From Terriglobia bacterium (lineage in GTDB: Bacteria; Acidobacteriota; Terriglobia; Bryobacterales; Bryobacteraceae): a stretch of 39,773 bases of DNA. Position 1 is the first letter of the stretch. Every line of letters begins with the position of its first letter. The position numbers were made by a program, and so were the translations under genes. This document shows positions 26,113 to 33,863 of this stretch, in pieces. A model generated the notes under the pieces. The model ran no database searches, was not told the DNA's origin, and saw only the letters and a program-made list of their open reading frames with translations. The stretch spans positions 1 to 39,773 of the forward strand of contig JAJPJN010000086.1 in the NCBI GenBank assembly GCA_021324185.1. The letters are read 5' to 3'.

Positions 26113-27455
26113 AGTTCCATTCCGAGGCGCTCCCCGGCGAACTGTGCGTCCGCATAGATGCAACGCCCGCGCAGGAACACCTGAAGCACTTCGCCGAACA
26201 GCTTTTCGCCTAAGTAGGGTGATAGCGGATGGCGGAAATGCAGCCGGTTTGGAGTAACTTCGAAGCGTGCATCCGGATCAAAGATGACGAAATCGGCATC
26301 ATGACCCGCCGCGATCTGGCCTTTTTGCTTCTGCAAACCAGCGAGATGGGCCGGATTCGCGCACATCCAGCGGGCGATGTCTTCGAGAGTGAAGCCGCGG
26401 TCGCGAGCAGCAGTCCAAATCGCAGGAAGTGCGATGGACAGAGAGGCGATGCCGCCCCAGGCAGTGTTGAAGTCGCCAGTATCCAATTGCTTCAAGTCGG
26501 GCGGGCACGGAGAATGATCGGTCGCGATCAGATCGAGAACACCTGCCGCGAGTGCATTCCACAGCAGCTCACGATTTGTAGCATCGCGGATGGGAGGCGC
26601 GCATTTGAAATGAGTCGCGCGCGGAGGCACATTCTCCGCGGCGAAATACAGATAGTGCGGACAAGTCTCGGCTGTAAGAGACAAGCCTTCGAGGCGAGCT
26701 TGTTTTAGCAGCGGCAACGTTTCCGCCGCTGAAACGTGCACGATGTGAACCCTGCATCGATATTTCCGGCAGAGCCGGATCATCAGATCGACAGCTTCGA
26801 TTTCCGCTTCCGGCGGGCGAGCTTCCAGATGAGCGGCGTGAAGCGTCCAGTCGGGCCGGGTGCTTTGCAGCCGCATTTGCGCAGCCATCAGCGGCTCTGG
26901 CAGTTCCGCATGCACGAGTAACGGCAGGCCGGTTTCGGCGATGACCGGCATGGCTGAGTGCAAGTCGGCCTCGCTTACGCGCGCGAACTCGGGCACGCCG
27001 GAATCCGCAAGAAAGCACTTGAACCCACGCACGCCACTCTGAGCCAACGGCATGAGATCGTCTGTATTTCCGGGCACTACGCCGCCCCAGAAGGCATAAT
27101 CGACCAGGCATCGGTTCCGGGCCGCTTCCCTTTTGCGCTCGAGTGCTGAGACCGTTGTTGTTGCCGGTATCGAGTTCAGGGGCATATCGACAATGCACGT
27201 GCATCCGCCCGCAGCGGCTGCCGCAGTGGCGGCTCGAAAGCCCTCCCAATGTTCACGGCCGGGATCATTCACGTGCACGTGTGAATCGACCAGGCCCGGC
27301 AGAACACAGTATTCACCCGCATCCATAACGTGAGTACCCGCTGGGGCACTTGCATAATCATCGATGGCCACGATGCGGCCATTCTCAAACGAGATGCATG
27401 CCGGCCGGAGCGCGCCTTTGATCAGGACGCGCCGGGATCTTAAGAACTCAATCAC
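26082..27455 (-). CDS. Allantoinase
   Basis: 457 aa from GTG 27455; the track of open frame upstream (to 27701) is inside the divergent guanine deaminase and is not real. Cyclic amidohydrolase that opens allantoin to allantoate. Metal ligands: H59 and H61 (VDSHVHVNDPGREHWEG, the allantoinase-specific form), carboxylated K146 (GFKCFLADSGV), His in LLVHAE, His in HIVHVSAAE and Asp in IATDHSPCPPDLK. First gene of the operon although it acts last in the pathway present here. TATAAC (27466-27471, minus) would place the transcript start only a few nt before GTG, so translation may be nearly leaderless. Confidence 0.92.
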   Translation of the reverse strand: MIEFLRSRRVLIKGALRPACISFENGRIVAIDDYASAPAGTHVMDAGEYCVLPGLVDSHVHVNDPGREHWEGFRAATAAAAAGGCTCIVDMPLNSIPATTTVSALERKREAARNRCLVDYAFWGGVVPGNTDDLMPLAQSGVRGFKCFLADSGVPEFARVSEADLHSAMPVIAETGLPLLVHAELPEPLMAAQMRLQSTRPDWTLHAAHLEARPPEAEIEAVDLMIRLCRKYRCRVHIVHVSAAETLPLLKQARLEGLSLTAETCPHYLYFAAENVPPRATHFKCAPPIRDATNRELLWNALAAGVLDLIATDHSPCPPDLKQLDTGDFNTAWGGIASLSIALPAIWTAARDRGFTLEDIARWMCANPAHLAGLQKQKGQIAAGHDADFVIFDPDARFEVTPNRLHFRHPLSPYLGEKLFGEVLQVFLRGRCIYADAQFAGERLGMELCTVNQWSQG

Positions 27456-27497
27456 AGGCTTTGTTGTTATACTGCGGTCGTTTTGTTGACTACAACA
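27456..27497. promoter_or_regulatory. Divergent control region of the purine divergon
   Basis: Both directions share one TATA-like core: TATAAC on the minus strand (27466-27471) for allantoinase and TATACT on the plus strand (27468-27473) for guanine deaminase. A direct repeat TTTGTTG occurs at 27460-27466 and 27482-27488, 22 bp apart (two helical turns). An inverted repeat TGTTG-ACTA-CAACA spans 27484-27497. These look like operator half-sites for a purine-responsive repressor, which is not encoded in the window. Minus -35 candidate TTGTAG (27490-27495). Confidence 0.4.
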
Positions 27498-27962
27498 CCG
27501 GCGCTCTGGATGGAAAGAGCCATCCAGGTGGCAATAGAAAACGTGCGCAGCGGGCGCGGCGGCCCATTTGGAGCCCTTGTAGTGCGTAACAACGAACTGG
27601 TCGCAACGGGAGTAAATCTGGTAACCGGCACCAACGATCCAACCGCGCATGCCGAGATAGTAGCCATCCGCGCTGCCTGCGAAAAGCTTGGCACTTTTCA
27701 ATTATCTGACTGCGAGATTTACACGAGCTGCGAACCTTGTCCTATGTGCCTGGGGGCGATCTATTGGGCCAGGCCGAAGCAGTTCTATTACTCCTGTACC
27801 CGTCAAGCAGCCGCCTTGGCAGGCTTTGACGATGCGTTCATCTACAACGAGCTGTGCCTCGCACCCGGGCAGCGCAGCATTCCCGGACATTGCTTATCGC
27901 CCGAGCTAGGCGGCAAACCGTTTGAAGAATGGGCGAAGACGGCAAATAAGGTTCCATACTAG
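27483..27962 (+). CDS. Guanine deaminase (GuaD-type, cytidine-deaminase fold)
   Basis: 159 aa. Converts guanine to xanthine, feeding the divergent xanthine dehydrogenase operon. Zinc ligands and catalysis: H56 and E58 (PTAHAEIVAIR), C86 and C89 (CEPCPMCLGAIYWARPK). The C-terminal GFDDAFIYNEL and the terminal FEEWAKTANKVPY match the domain-swapped GuaD family of Bacillus rather than tRNA adenosine deaminase. Start uncertain: TTG 27483 or 27486 gives an N-terminal helix of family length; ATG 27510 would remove about nine residues. A TATACT box ends ten nt before the TTG. Confidence 0.88.
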   Translation: MLTTTPALWMERAIQVAIENVRSGRGGPFGALVVRNNELVATGVNLVTGTNDPTAHAEIVAIRAACEKLGTFQLSDCEIYTSCEPCPMCLGAIYWARPKQFYYSCTRQAAALAGFDDAFIYNELCLAPGQRSIPGHCLSPELGGKPFEEWAKTANKVPY

Positions 27963-27992
27963 CGCTGCGAGCAGATACACTCCCGCACCGGT

Positions 27993-29048
27993 TCACGGGC
28001 GGGCCTCGAAAACCAGATTGAACGGCGTTTCTGCCGCGCGGCGAAAGCGGCTGAATCCGGCTTGCGTTACGACGTCGCGAATGCGCGCTTCGCCTGCCTG
28101 GGCACCCAGGCAGAGCGCGACCTCTTGCGATCGCGAGCAGGGCGTGCAAAGCAGCGTGGAAAACGAATAATAAACACGTCCAACAGGGTTTAAGTTTGCG
28201 CTTAGATCGTCGTTTGCAAACGGCTCTACGATCATCCAGGTTCCGTCCGGCTTAAGCGACTCACGAACGTGTTTCGCCGCTCCGACCGGGTCGCCCATGT
28301 CGTGCAGGCAGTCGAATACGGCTACAAAGTCGTAGTCGTGCCCGGGATAGTTCTTGGCGAGCGCGACTTCAAAAGTTACCCGGCCGGCAACGCCTTCGCG
28401 CTCGGCTGTTTCGCGGGCGGCTTCAATCGATTTGTTGTGGTAGTCGAATCCGAAAAAGCGGGATTTCGGAAAGGCTTTGGCCATCAGCAGCGTGGAAGAT
28501 CCTTTCCCGCAGCCCACGTCGGCAACATCGGCGCCCGCTTCCAGCTTCTCCTTCACACCGTCCAATGAGGGAATCCAGGAACTGACCAGATTCGCGGCAT
28601 AGCCGGGTCGAAAGAATTTTTCACACCCGTGGAACACACGGTCGTCGTGCTCATGCCAGCCCATTCCGGCGCCGCTACGAAATGATTCGGTAATGCGCGG
28701 AACCGCTTCGAGCGCTCCCAATGCCAGCTCAAACGCCCCCGGCAAATAGGCTGGGCTGTGCTCGTTCGCGAGTGTGAAGGCTTGCTCGTCGTTCAGATAG
28801 AATTTTGACGTCTTCTCGTCATAAGAGACGTAGCCGCCCGCAGCTTGCGAGGCAAGCCATTCGCGCACGTATCTCTCATCCGTTTGCGTTTTTCGAGCGA
28901 GATCGGAAGAAGTCTGCGGGCTATCTGCCAGGGCCTTGTACAACCCCAACCTATCGCCGATGACAACCATGCCCGTGTGAACGGCCGCACCGAGGTCGCC
29001 GACAAACCGGCCGATGAAACTGTTCAGTCTTTCCATGTCTAGAGCCAT
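27993..29048 (-). CDS. Class I SAM-dependent methyltransferase with N-terminal winged helix
   Basis: 351 aa from ATG 29048, which has an AGGAAAGGA ribosome site; the longer frame reading to 29237 is unsupported. Residues about 25-95 look like a winged-helix dimerisation domain (DLGAAVHTGMVVIGDRLGLY). The Rossmann SAM-binding motif I is DVGCGKGSS (177-185), with an acidic partner at FGFDYHNKS (200-207) and a later DFVAVFDCLHDMGD. Substrate unknown; related proteins methylate small metabolites. It ends 30 nt from the convergent guanine deaminase. A perfect 7-bp inverted repeat lies just ahead of the start. Confidence 0.83.
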   Translation of the reverse strand: MALDMERLNSFIGRFVGDLGAAVHTGMVVIGDRLGLYKALADSPQTSSDLARKTQTDERYVREWLASQAAGGYVSYDEKTSKFYLNDEQAFTLANEHSPAYLPGAFELALGALEAVPRITESFRSGAGMGWHEHDDRVFHGCEKFFRPGYAANLVSSWIPSLDGVKEKLEAGADVADVGCGKGSSTLLMAKAFPKSRFFGFDYHNKSIEAARETAEREGVAGRVTFEVALAKNYPGHDYDFVAVFDCLHDMGDPVGAAKHVRESLKPDGTWMIVEPFANDDLSANLNPVGRVYYSFSTLLCTPCSRSQEVALCLGAQAGEARIRDVVTQAGFSRFRRAAETPFNLVFEARP

Positions 29049-29066
29049 GGGCCCCGTCCTTTCCTG

Positions 29067-29087
29067 TTGGGATGAATCATATCCCAA
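29067..29087 (-). promoter_or_regulatory. Perfect 7-7-7 inverted repeat upstream of the methyltransferase
   Basis: TTGGGAT (29067-29073) and ATCCCAA (29081-29087) are perfect inverted copies with a 7-nt spacer. The minus-strand sequence TATGAT (29076-29081) inside it is a good -10 box. Overlap of an inverted repeat with a -10 element is the arrangement of a repressor operator; a transcribed hairpin is the alternative. Confidence 0.35.
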
Positions 29088-29151
29088 AATCAGGCCTTTG
29101 TATAAACCAGGGAAGTATGGCGAGAAGTGAACCGCTGTTTTGGCTTGTCGC

Positions 29152-29474
29152 CTAACCGCGGCGCGCTTCCCGCTGCAGGCCCTCATGCAGCAGCATCTTA
29201 AGAAGCGTCTGGTAGCCGATGCCTTTGCGGGCGGCAATCTGGCGCGCCTTTGTCAAATCGGCTTCGGGCAGGCGCAATGCAATTGCACACTGCTTTTTCG
29301 GTTCAGGTTGTTGACGATCGCTGAGCCCTTTGGTTTTTCCTTCTGACCTTTTGACGCGGCGTATTTTGACTTGACGAAATTTCGGCCCGCGGCACTGGCC
29401 CACCAGTCAGCCTCTTCCGCTTCGTTAGAGAATGGTGCCGGCAGCTCAAATTCCGTTCTAAACGGAGTCCGTAC
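29152..29474 (-). pseudogene. CopG-type (ribbon-helix-helix) antitoxin gene, broken by a frameshift and lacking a start
   Basis: Two minus-strand frames join into one recognisable antitoxin. From 29474 the frame reads EFELPAPFSNEAEEADWWAS, then NRKSSVQ; from about 29283 the next frame continues ALRLPEADLTKARQIAARKG and ends GYQTLLKMLLHEGLQREARRG, the C-terminal ribbon-helix-helix half. One extra A in the GTGCAATT stretch would restore the full protein (VQIALRLPEAD). The upstream frame has no ATG, GTG or TTG before the TGA at 29475-29477. The family normally represses its own operon and binds a co-encoded toxin; no toxin gene is visible on either side. Probably a decaying solitary remnant, or an assembly error. 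Confidence 0.6.
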
Positions 29475-29618
29475 TCAGAAGCTTCTGGCTAAGACCTTCG
29501 TACACACCGCCAGGATCGCGAACAGGAAGAACAGCGCGTCGTTGTTCCAAAAGACGAATGCCGTCAGGAGACACAAAATCGCCAACTGGGACCTGGGGTC
29601 CAGCGACCAATCAAACAT
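29475..29618 (-). CDS. Small membrane protein candidate (47 aa)
   Basis: An ATG at 29618 opens 47 codons ending in TGA (29475-29477). The peptide begins MFDWSLDPRSQ, then runs through two hydrophobic stretches (LAILCLLTAFVFW and LFFLFAILAVC) and ends KVLARSF, which fits a two-helix hairpin membrane peptide. A GGAG sits 15 nt before the ATG, a little far for a ribosome site. It shares its frame with the antitoxin remnant, which begins at the very next codon. No family recognised; composition is the only support. Confidence 0.4.
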   Translation of the reverse strand: MFDWSLDPRSQLAILCLLTAFVFWNNDALFFLFAILAVCTKVLARSF

Positions 29619-29696
29619 AATATTTGCGGTAATCTCCTATAGTGCCAAATGACGGCAGCAGTTCTCCAGCAAATCCCGCAGGGGCGCAATAAAGTA

Positions 29697-30137
29697 CTAA
29701 GGCCCTGCAGCTTTCTTATCGGGCGGCGGTTGGATTGCTTGAGCTAAAGAGCGCACCGTCTCCGGGATCGCTCCATAATCAGCGCTGACAATGTCTTCGG
29801 CCAGAGCGGCCGCCGCAGACGCAACCGTCACCACGCGCTGAACTGTTTCCAAATGATGCAACGCTTCTTTGGCCTGAGTGGTGATGCTGGTGAGCTGGCT
29901 CAAATCGCCTTGCATGGCATTGAGCGTGTTCTGTATGGCATCGCCCGCGAACTCGTCGTGAAAATCATAAAGCTGCTGGATTTTATTTTCGAGATCGGCG
30001 CGCTGATCCGCAGTCAGCTCGTCGTAATGCGCGTTGCGGAAGGCATCCACTTCATTCGCTAGTTGCGTGAAAAGATCGGCAAGTTGCTGCGCTTGATCTG
30101 TAGAATCAGGCACTCGTGCTCCTTTCGTTTCAGTCAT
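29697..30137 (-). CDS. Helical protein of unknown function
   Basis: 146 aa, almost entirely alpha-helical and rich in Ala, Gln, Asp and Glu, with heptad-like stretches (about 18-60 and 80-110) that suggest a coiled coil. No signal peptide and no membrane helix. The start ATG (30137) overlaps the stop of the upstream lipoprotein gene by 4 nt, so the two proteins are probably made together and may interact. Last gene of the minus-strand operon that begins with rpsA. I do not recognise it. Confidence 0.65.
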   Translation of the reverse strand: MTETKGARVPDSTDQAQQLADLFTQLANEVDAFRNAHYDELTADQRADLENKIQQLYDFHDEFAGDAIQNTLNAMQGDLSQLTSITTQAKEALHHLETVQRVVTVASAAAALAEDIVSADYGAIPETVRSLAQAIQPPPDKKAAGP

Positions 30138-31105
30138 TTGTCTTTCTCTACAGCCGGGATTAAGCCATCGAGCTTCGAAGTATATGGTTCGAGCGCAATA
30201 CTCAATTCCCTGGCGCTCAAATGTTGAGCCCCGGCGACGAGCTGGTGATGCCCCTCCCGCACCGTCTTAAGCACGTCCTGATACGCCTCGGCAGAAGTGC
30301 GACGGCGCTCAATCTCGGCCATGTCCTCGGTGTAAGCCCGGTTCAGCAACAACAGCACGGCTTTGTCGCTGACGCCAGTACCGGCAGCCTGGTAGCGCGC
30401 GGTGAGCGTTTGCCGTTCCTCCTGCAGAAAATCGAGATAGTTTTTTATTACGCGATCGAATCCTTGCGTGATCTCAGCAACCGGTGCATCGGCGTTGCGC
30501 AGATATTCAACCAGCCGGCTTCGCTGATAGCTCTCGGTAAAAACGCGCGTGATAATGCCTGCCAGCTTACCTGCCGAATCGATCTGCGCCGAATTAAGTC
30601 CCGCTGTTCCGGCAGCGGCCTGGGCGGCGCTTCCACTGGCGGTGCTGACGGTCGAGGTGTTGAAAGCGGCCAACTGCTGCAGCGCGCGGAAGTAAGCCGA
30701 TAAGAGATCAGAAACGTTCGCCAGCGCTTTTGCTTCTTCGGCGAAGCGCGCGCACGCGGCCAAAGCAGGCGAGTCTTTCGGGGGCGCATTCTTCGAACCG
30801 GGTGGAACAAACAACGGGAGTATGGGCGAACCGGGCCGGGCCTCCTGGCGGCGAACGCAGGAGCCGTGGAGGTCATCAAAAATCGATGGACCGGCCGCTA
30901 AGGCTTTTTGAGCCGAATCGGCAAACGCGCTGATCGCTTCAGGCGAGGCGCAGCTCAGGACGAATAAACAGGCGGAGAATGCCGCAACCGCTATGGAAAC
31001 TTTGCCAGCACAGCGCCAGCGAGAGGCCCAGCCGTTAACTAAGTGCAATTTAAGGACAGTAGCAAATCTTATAAACAGCCGCAAGCAGCGAAGGCTGGCG
31101 CCCAT
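30134..31105 (-). CDS. Putative lipoprotein of unknown function
   Basis: 323 aa if started at ATG 31105 (9 nt after the HIT gene; GTG 31108 is adjacent), but a TTG at 31048 gives a better signal peptide. The hydrophobic run VAAFSACLFVLSC ends in a lipobox with Cys52 (Cys33 from the TTG). The mature part is long-helical: Ala/Ser-rich at about 155-180, then heptad-like helices with RSRLVEYLRNAD, NYLDFLQEERQTL and EDMAEIERRRTSAEAY. Two cysteines (SCVRRQE and ACARFAEE) may pair. Its stop overlaps the next gene by 4 nt. No domain recognised. Confidence 0.65.
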   Translation of the reverse strand: MGASLRCLRLFIRFATVLKLHLVNGWASRWRCAGKVSIAVAAFSACLFVLSCASPEAISAFADSAQKALAAGPSIFDDLHGSCVRRQEARPGSPILPLFVPPGSKNAPPKDSPALAACARFAEEAKALANVSDLLSAYFRALQQLAAFNTSTVSTASGSAAQAAAGTAGLNSAQIDSAGKLAGIITRVFTESYQRSRLVEYLRNADAPVAEITQGFDRVIKNYLDFLQEERQTLTARYQAAGTGVSDKAVLLLLNRAYTEDMAEIERRRTSAEAYQDVLKTVREGHHQLVAGAQHLSARELSIALEPYTSKLDGLIPAVEKDK

Positions 31106-31114
31106 CACGCCGCG

Positions 31115-31612
31115 TTAATGGCGGTCACGCAGCGAGTCGAATGCCTGCTTGATCTTCGAATACGTCTCATCCAAAGATTCGGGGATAATCCGCGTCTCCG
31201 CGACGGTGCTCATAAAATTGGCATCGCCGTTCCAACGCGGCAGCATGTGCATATGGATGTGTTCCGCCACGCCGGCGCCGGCCGCGCGCCCCAGATTCAT
31301 ACCGAGGTTCATCCCGTCTGGATGATAGGCATCCTGCAGAACGGTTTCTGACCGGCGCACCAGCCGCATCATCTCGTCCAGCGCGTCTTCTGTCGCCTCG
31401 TTCAAAGTCGAAACGTGTGCATACGGTGCGATCATCAGATGCCCGCTGGTATACGGGTAGCGGTTCAAAATCACAAACGTGTGTTGGCCGCGATAGGCGA
31501 TCAGAGTCTCGGTATCGTCGTTGCGGGCAATCGCGTCGCAGAAAATGCAGCTACTCGCGTGTTTTCCTGACTTCATGTAAGTGGAGCGCCAGGGCGTCCA
31601 CAGATGTTCCAT
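31115..31612 (-). CDS. HIT-family nucleotide hydrolase/phosphorylase (Ap4A-type)
   Basis: 165 aa from ATG 31612 (MEHLWTPWRSTY), the usual N-terminus of the bacterial Ap4A phosphorylase-like branch; the longer frame to 31720 reads back into hup. C22 and C25 (SCIFCDAI) with downstream histidines form the zinc site of this branch. The histidine triad is EHIHMHML, with H118, H120 and H122. Acts on dinucleoside polyphosphates or AMP-lysine-like substrates in the cytosol; exact substrate unknown. It lies 10 nt downstream of the HU gene. Confidence 0.9.
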   Translation of the reverse strand: MEHLWTPWRSTYMKSGKHASSCIFCDAIARNDDTETLIAYRGQHTFVILNRYPYTSGHLMIAPYAHVSTLNEATEDALDEMMRLVRRSETVLQDAYHPDGMNLGMNLGRAAGAGVAEHIHMHMLPRWNGDANFMSTVAETRIIPESLDETYSKIKQAFDSLRDRH

Positions 31613-31622
31613 GATCGCGCAG

Positions 31623-31976
31623 TTACGACGTCGAGCCCTGTAGATTTGCTTCCGGGGATGCCGGCAGTCCTTCCGGGTTTGCAGAAGCTTGCTGCTGGGC
31701 AACGTGATTGACCAGATCACGAAGCTCTTTGCTGGGCTTGAAATATGGAATGCGCTTGGAAGGCACCTCTACCCGCGAGCCGGTTTTCGGATTCCGTCCC
31801 ACGCGTGGCTGCCTCTGGCGCGTGCGGAAACTGCCGAAACCGCGAATTTCAATCTTCTCTCCTTTATGGAGGCTGTTGACAATACTGTCGAAGATAGTTT
31901 CTACGATGACCTCCGCATCCTTTCTGGTCATCTCGACAACGCGGGAAACTTCCTCAATCAACTCGGCCTTGGTCAT
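31623..31976 (-). CDS. HU/IHF-family DNA-bending protein
   Basis: 117 aa: a standard 92-residue HU/IHF body plus a 25-residue Gln/Ala/Pro/Ser-rich tail. Features are the N-terminal helices (TKAELIEEVSRVV), the GEKIEIRGFGSF strand and the DNA-intercalating arm RVGRNPKTG with its key Pro. A nucleoid protein that bends DNA. It follows rpsA by 15 nt; rpsA-ihfB adjacency is also seen in proteobacteria, which leans the identity toward IHF-beta-like without settling it. Confidence 0.93.
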   Translation of the reverse strand: MTKAELIEEVSRVVEMTRKDAEVIVETIFDSIVNSLHKGEKIEIRGFGSFRTRQRQPRVGRNPKTGSRVEVPSKRIPYFKPSKELRDLVNHVAQQQASANPEGLPASPEANLQGSTS

Positions 31977-31991
31977 ATCGTTGCTTGTTCC

Positions 31992-33746
31992 TTAAAGATG
32001 ATTCTTCTTTTTCTCTTCCGGCCTGTGCTGCTTGATTGCGTTTCCGACGCTGGAGGTCGCCACCGCAGCCTGACGCCTGTACTCCTGCAGCCGGTTCCGC
32101 TCATCCTCATCGGAAATTGCGCGCCGGCTTAGCCCGATTCGCTTCTGCGCTTCATTCATTTTGACGATCTTAAAATCGAAGAGTTCTCCCAACGGCAACG
32201 CGGGCTGGCGCTTGTCTGCTTTCGTCCCGGCGCGCCGGCCTGTATCGGCGCCTGCCTCGCTGTGATGGCATAGCCCTTCCACGCCGGGCACCAGTTCCAC
32301 AAAGACGCCGAATGCGGCAGCGCGTGATACGCGGCCGCTCACGATATCGCCCACCTGATGATCGCGAAAAAATGTCTCCCACGCATCCGGCTGCAGTTGC
32401 TTCATGCCCAGGGAAAGGCGCCGGTTTGCGGAATCGATGTTTAGAATAACGGCCTGAACCTGCTGGCCTTTTTTGACCAGCTCGGAAGGGTGCTTGGGGT
32501 GTGCAGTCCACGACATATCGGAGACGTGCACCAAGCCATCGACTCCCTCTTCGATTTCGATGAACGCGCCAAAGTCCGCCAGCTTGCGAACGCGCCCTTC
32601 CACCACCGATCCCACGCTGTAGCGCTCCTCCACTGTCGTCCAGGGGTCCGCTTCGAGCTGCTTGATACCGAGTGAAATCCGGCGTTCGCGCGCTTTGATA
32701 TCCAGGACAACGGCCTCCACTTCATCGCCCACCTTCACCACCTTGGCAGGATGTTTCATGCGGCGGCTCCAGGTCATTTCCGAAATGTGGATCAGACCTT
32801 CCACTCCCGGCTCGAGTTTGACGAAGGCCCCGTAATCGGTAATGCTCACCACGCGCCCGATAACGCGACTTTGCGGAGGATACCGGGTCTCGATATCGAT
32901 CCAGGGATCGGGCCGCATCTGCTTCAGGCCAAGTGAAATGCGCTCTTTCTCGCGGTCGAATTTCAAAACCTTGACGGTGACCTGTTGGCCGACCTGAACC
33001 ACATCCGATGGATGCGAAACATTTTCGTAGCTCAGATCACTGACATGCAGCAGGCCGTCTATTCCGCCCAGATCGACAAAGGCGCCATATTCGGTCAGAT
33101 TCTTAACCGTGCCGGTGACCTCCGCGCCCTCATATATACTGGCGAGCGCTTCGGCTTTGCGCCGCGAGGCTTCTTCTTCCAAAATCAGCCGGTGAGATAC
33201 CACAGCATTGCCGCGCCGGTGATTCAGCTTTAAAATTCGCACCGGCAGTTCGCGGCCGAGATAGGCATCCAGATTATGAATGGGCCGCAGTTCGATTTGC
33301 GAGCTCGGCAGAAAGGCGTCAATGCCGATGTCCATGTGCAGCCCGCCTTTTATTTTTGCTGTGACACGGCCTGTCACCGTGCCTGATTCCGCGGCTGCTT
33401 TTTCGATCTGATCCCAGACCTGAAGCCGGTGCGCCCGCTCATAGGAAAGCAGGATGTAGCCGTCCACCGGTTCGCCGGTGCGGTCGAACATTACCTCGAT
33501 AATGTCGCCTTCCTTGACCGCCGGTTTGCCTTCAACAAATGGAAACTGAGTAGCCGGGACTAACCCTTCAATCTTGCGGCCTATATCGACGATGACTTCT
33601 TTATCTGAAACACTGAGCACACGTCCGTGAAGCACTTCGCGCCGGTCGGCTGCGAAGTGGCTGCTGTAATCGTCAAGGAAGGCTTCGTAGTCGCTGCTAT
33701 CGAAAACCGGTGGGGCCTCAACGGATTCTTCGAGTGGTCCGGGCAT
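31992..33746 (-). CDS. rpsA: 30S ribosomal protein S1
   Basis: 584 aa with six S1 (OB-fold) repeats at roughly 37-105, 123-190, 208-277, 294-363, 380-449 and 466-545. Repeats 3-5 are the most canonical (YGAFVDLGGIDGLLHVSDLSY, DYGAFVKLEPGVEGLIHISEM, DFGAFIEIEEGVDGLVHVSDM). The last repeat is degenerate, with HHSEAG and an inserted Arg/Lys stretch. S1 binds mRNA on the 30S platform and delivers structured messages. Start ATG 33746. First gene of an operon with hup, HIT, the lipoprotein and the helical protein. Its promoter faces tatA. Confidence 0.96.
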   Translation of the reverse strand: MPGPLEESVEAPPVFDSSDYEAFLDDYSSHFAADRREVLHGRVLSVSDKEVIVDIGRKIEGLVPATQFPFVEGKPAVKEGDIIEVMFDRTGEPVDGYILLSYERAHRLQVWDQIEKAAAESGTVTGRVTAKIKGGLHMDIGIDAFLPSSQIELRPIHNLDAYLGRELPVRILKLNHRRGNAVVSHRLILEEEASRRKAEALASIYEGAEVTGTVKNLTEYGAFVDLGGIDGLLHVSDLSYENVSHPSDVVQVGQQVTVKVLKFDREKERISLGLKQMRPDPWIDIETRYPPQSRVIGRVVSITDYGAFVKLEPGVEGLIHISEMTWSRRMKHPAKVVKVGDEVEAVVLDIKARERRISLGIKQLEADPWTTVEERYSVGSVVEGRVRKLADFGAFIEIEEGVDGLVHVSDMSWTAHPKHPSELVKKGQQVQAVILNIDSANRRLSLGMKQLQPDAWETFFRDHQVGDIVSGRVSRAAAFGVFVELVPGVEGLCHHSEAGADTGRRAGTKADKRQPALPLGELFDFKIVKMNEAQKRIGLSRRAISDEDERNRLQEYRRQAAVATSSVGNAIKQHRPEEKKKNHL

Positions 33747-33830
33747 TGTTTTTCCATCATTCCTGCGACTGCGCGTTGGACCGGGCGAGGGAACGTTCTT
33801 GTAGCCGCTTGGAAACTCAGTAGATTTGAA

Positions 33831-33859
33831 CCTCTATCAGGAACTCAGACGAGTGTCAA
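33831..33859 (-). promoter_or_regulatory. Candidate sigma-70-type promoter of rpsA
   Basis: On the minus strand, TTGACA (33854-33859), a perfect -35, is followed 17 nt later by TAGAGG (33831-33836), a weak -10. Start would be near 33824, leaving about 78 nt of leader before rpsA. It is back to back with a plus-strand promoter, the two -35 boxes only 4 nt apart. Confidence 0.45.
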
Positions 33860-33863
33860 CTCA

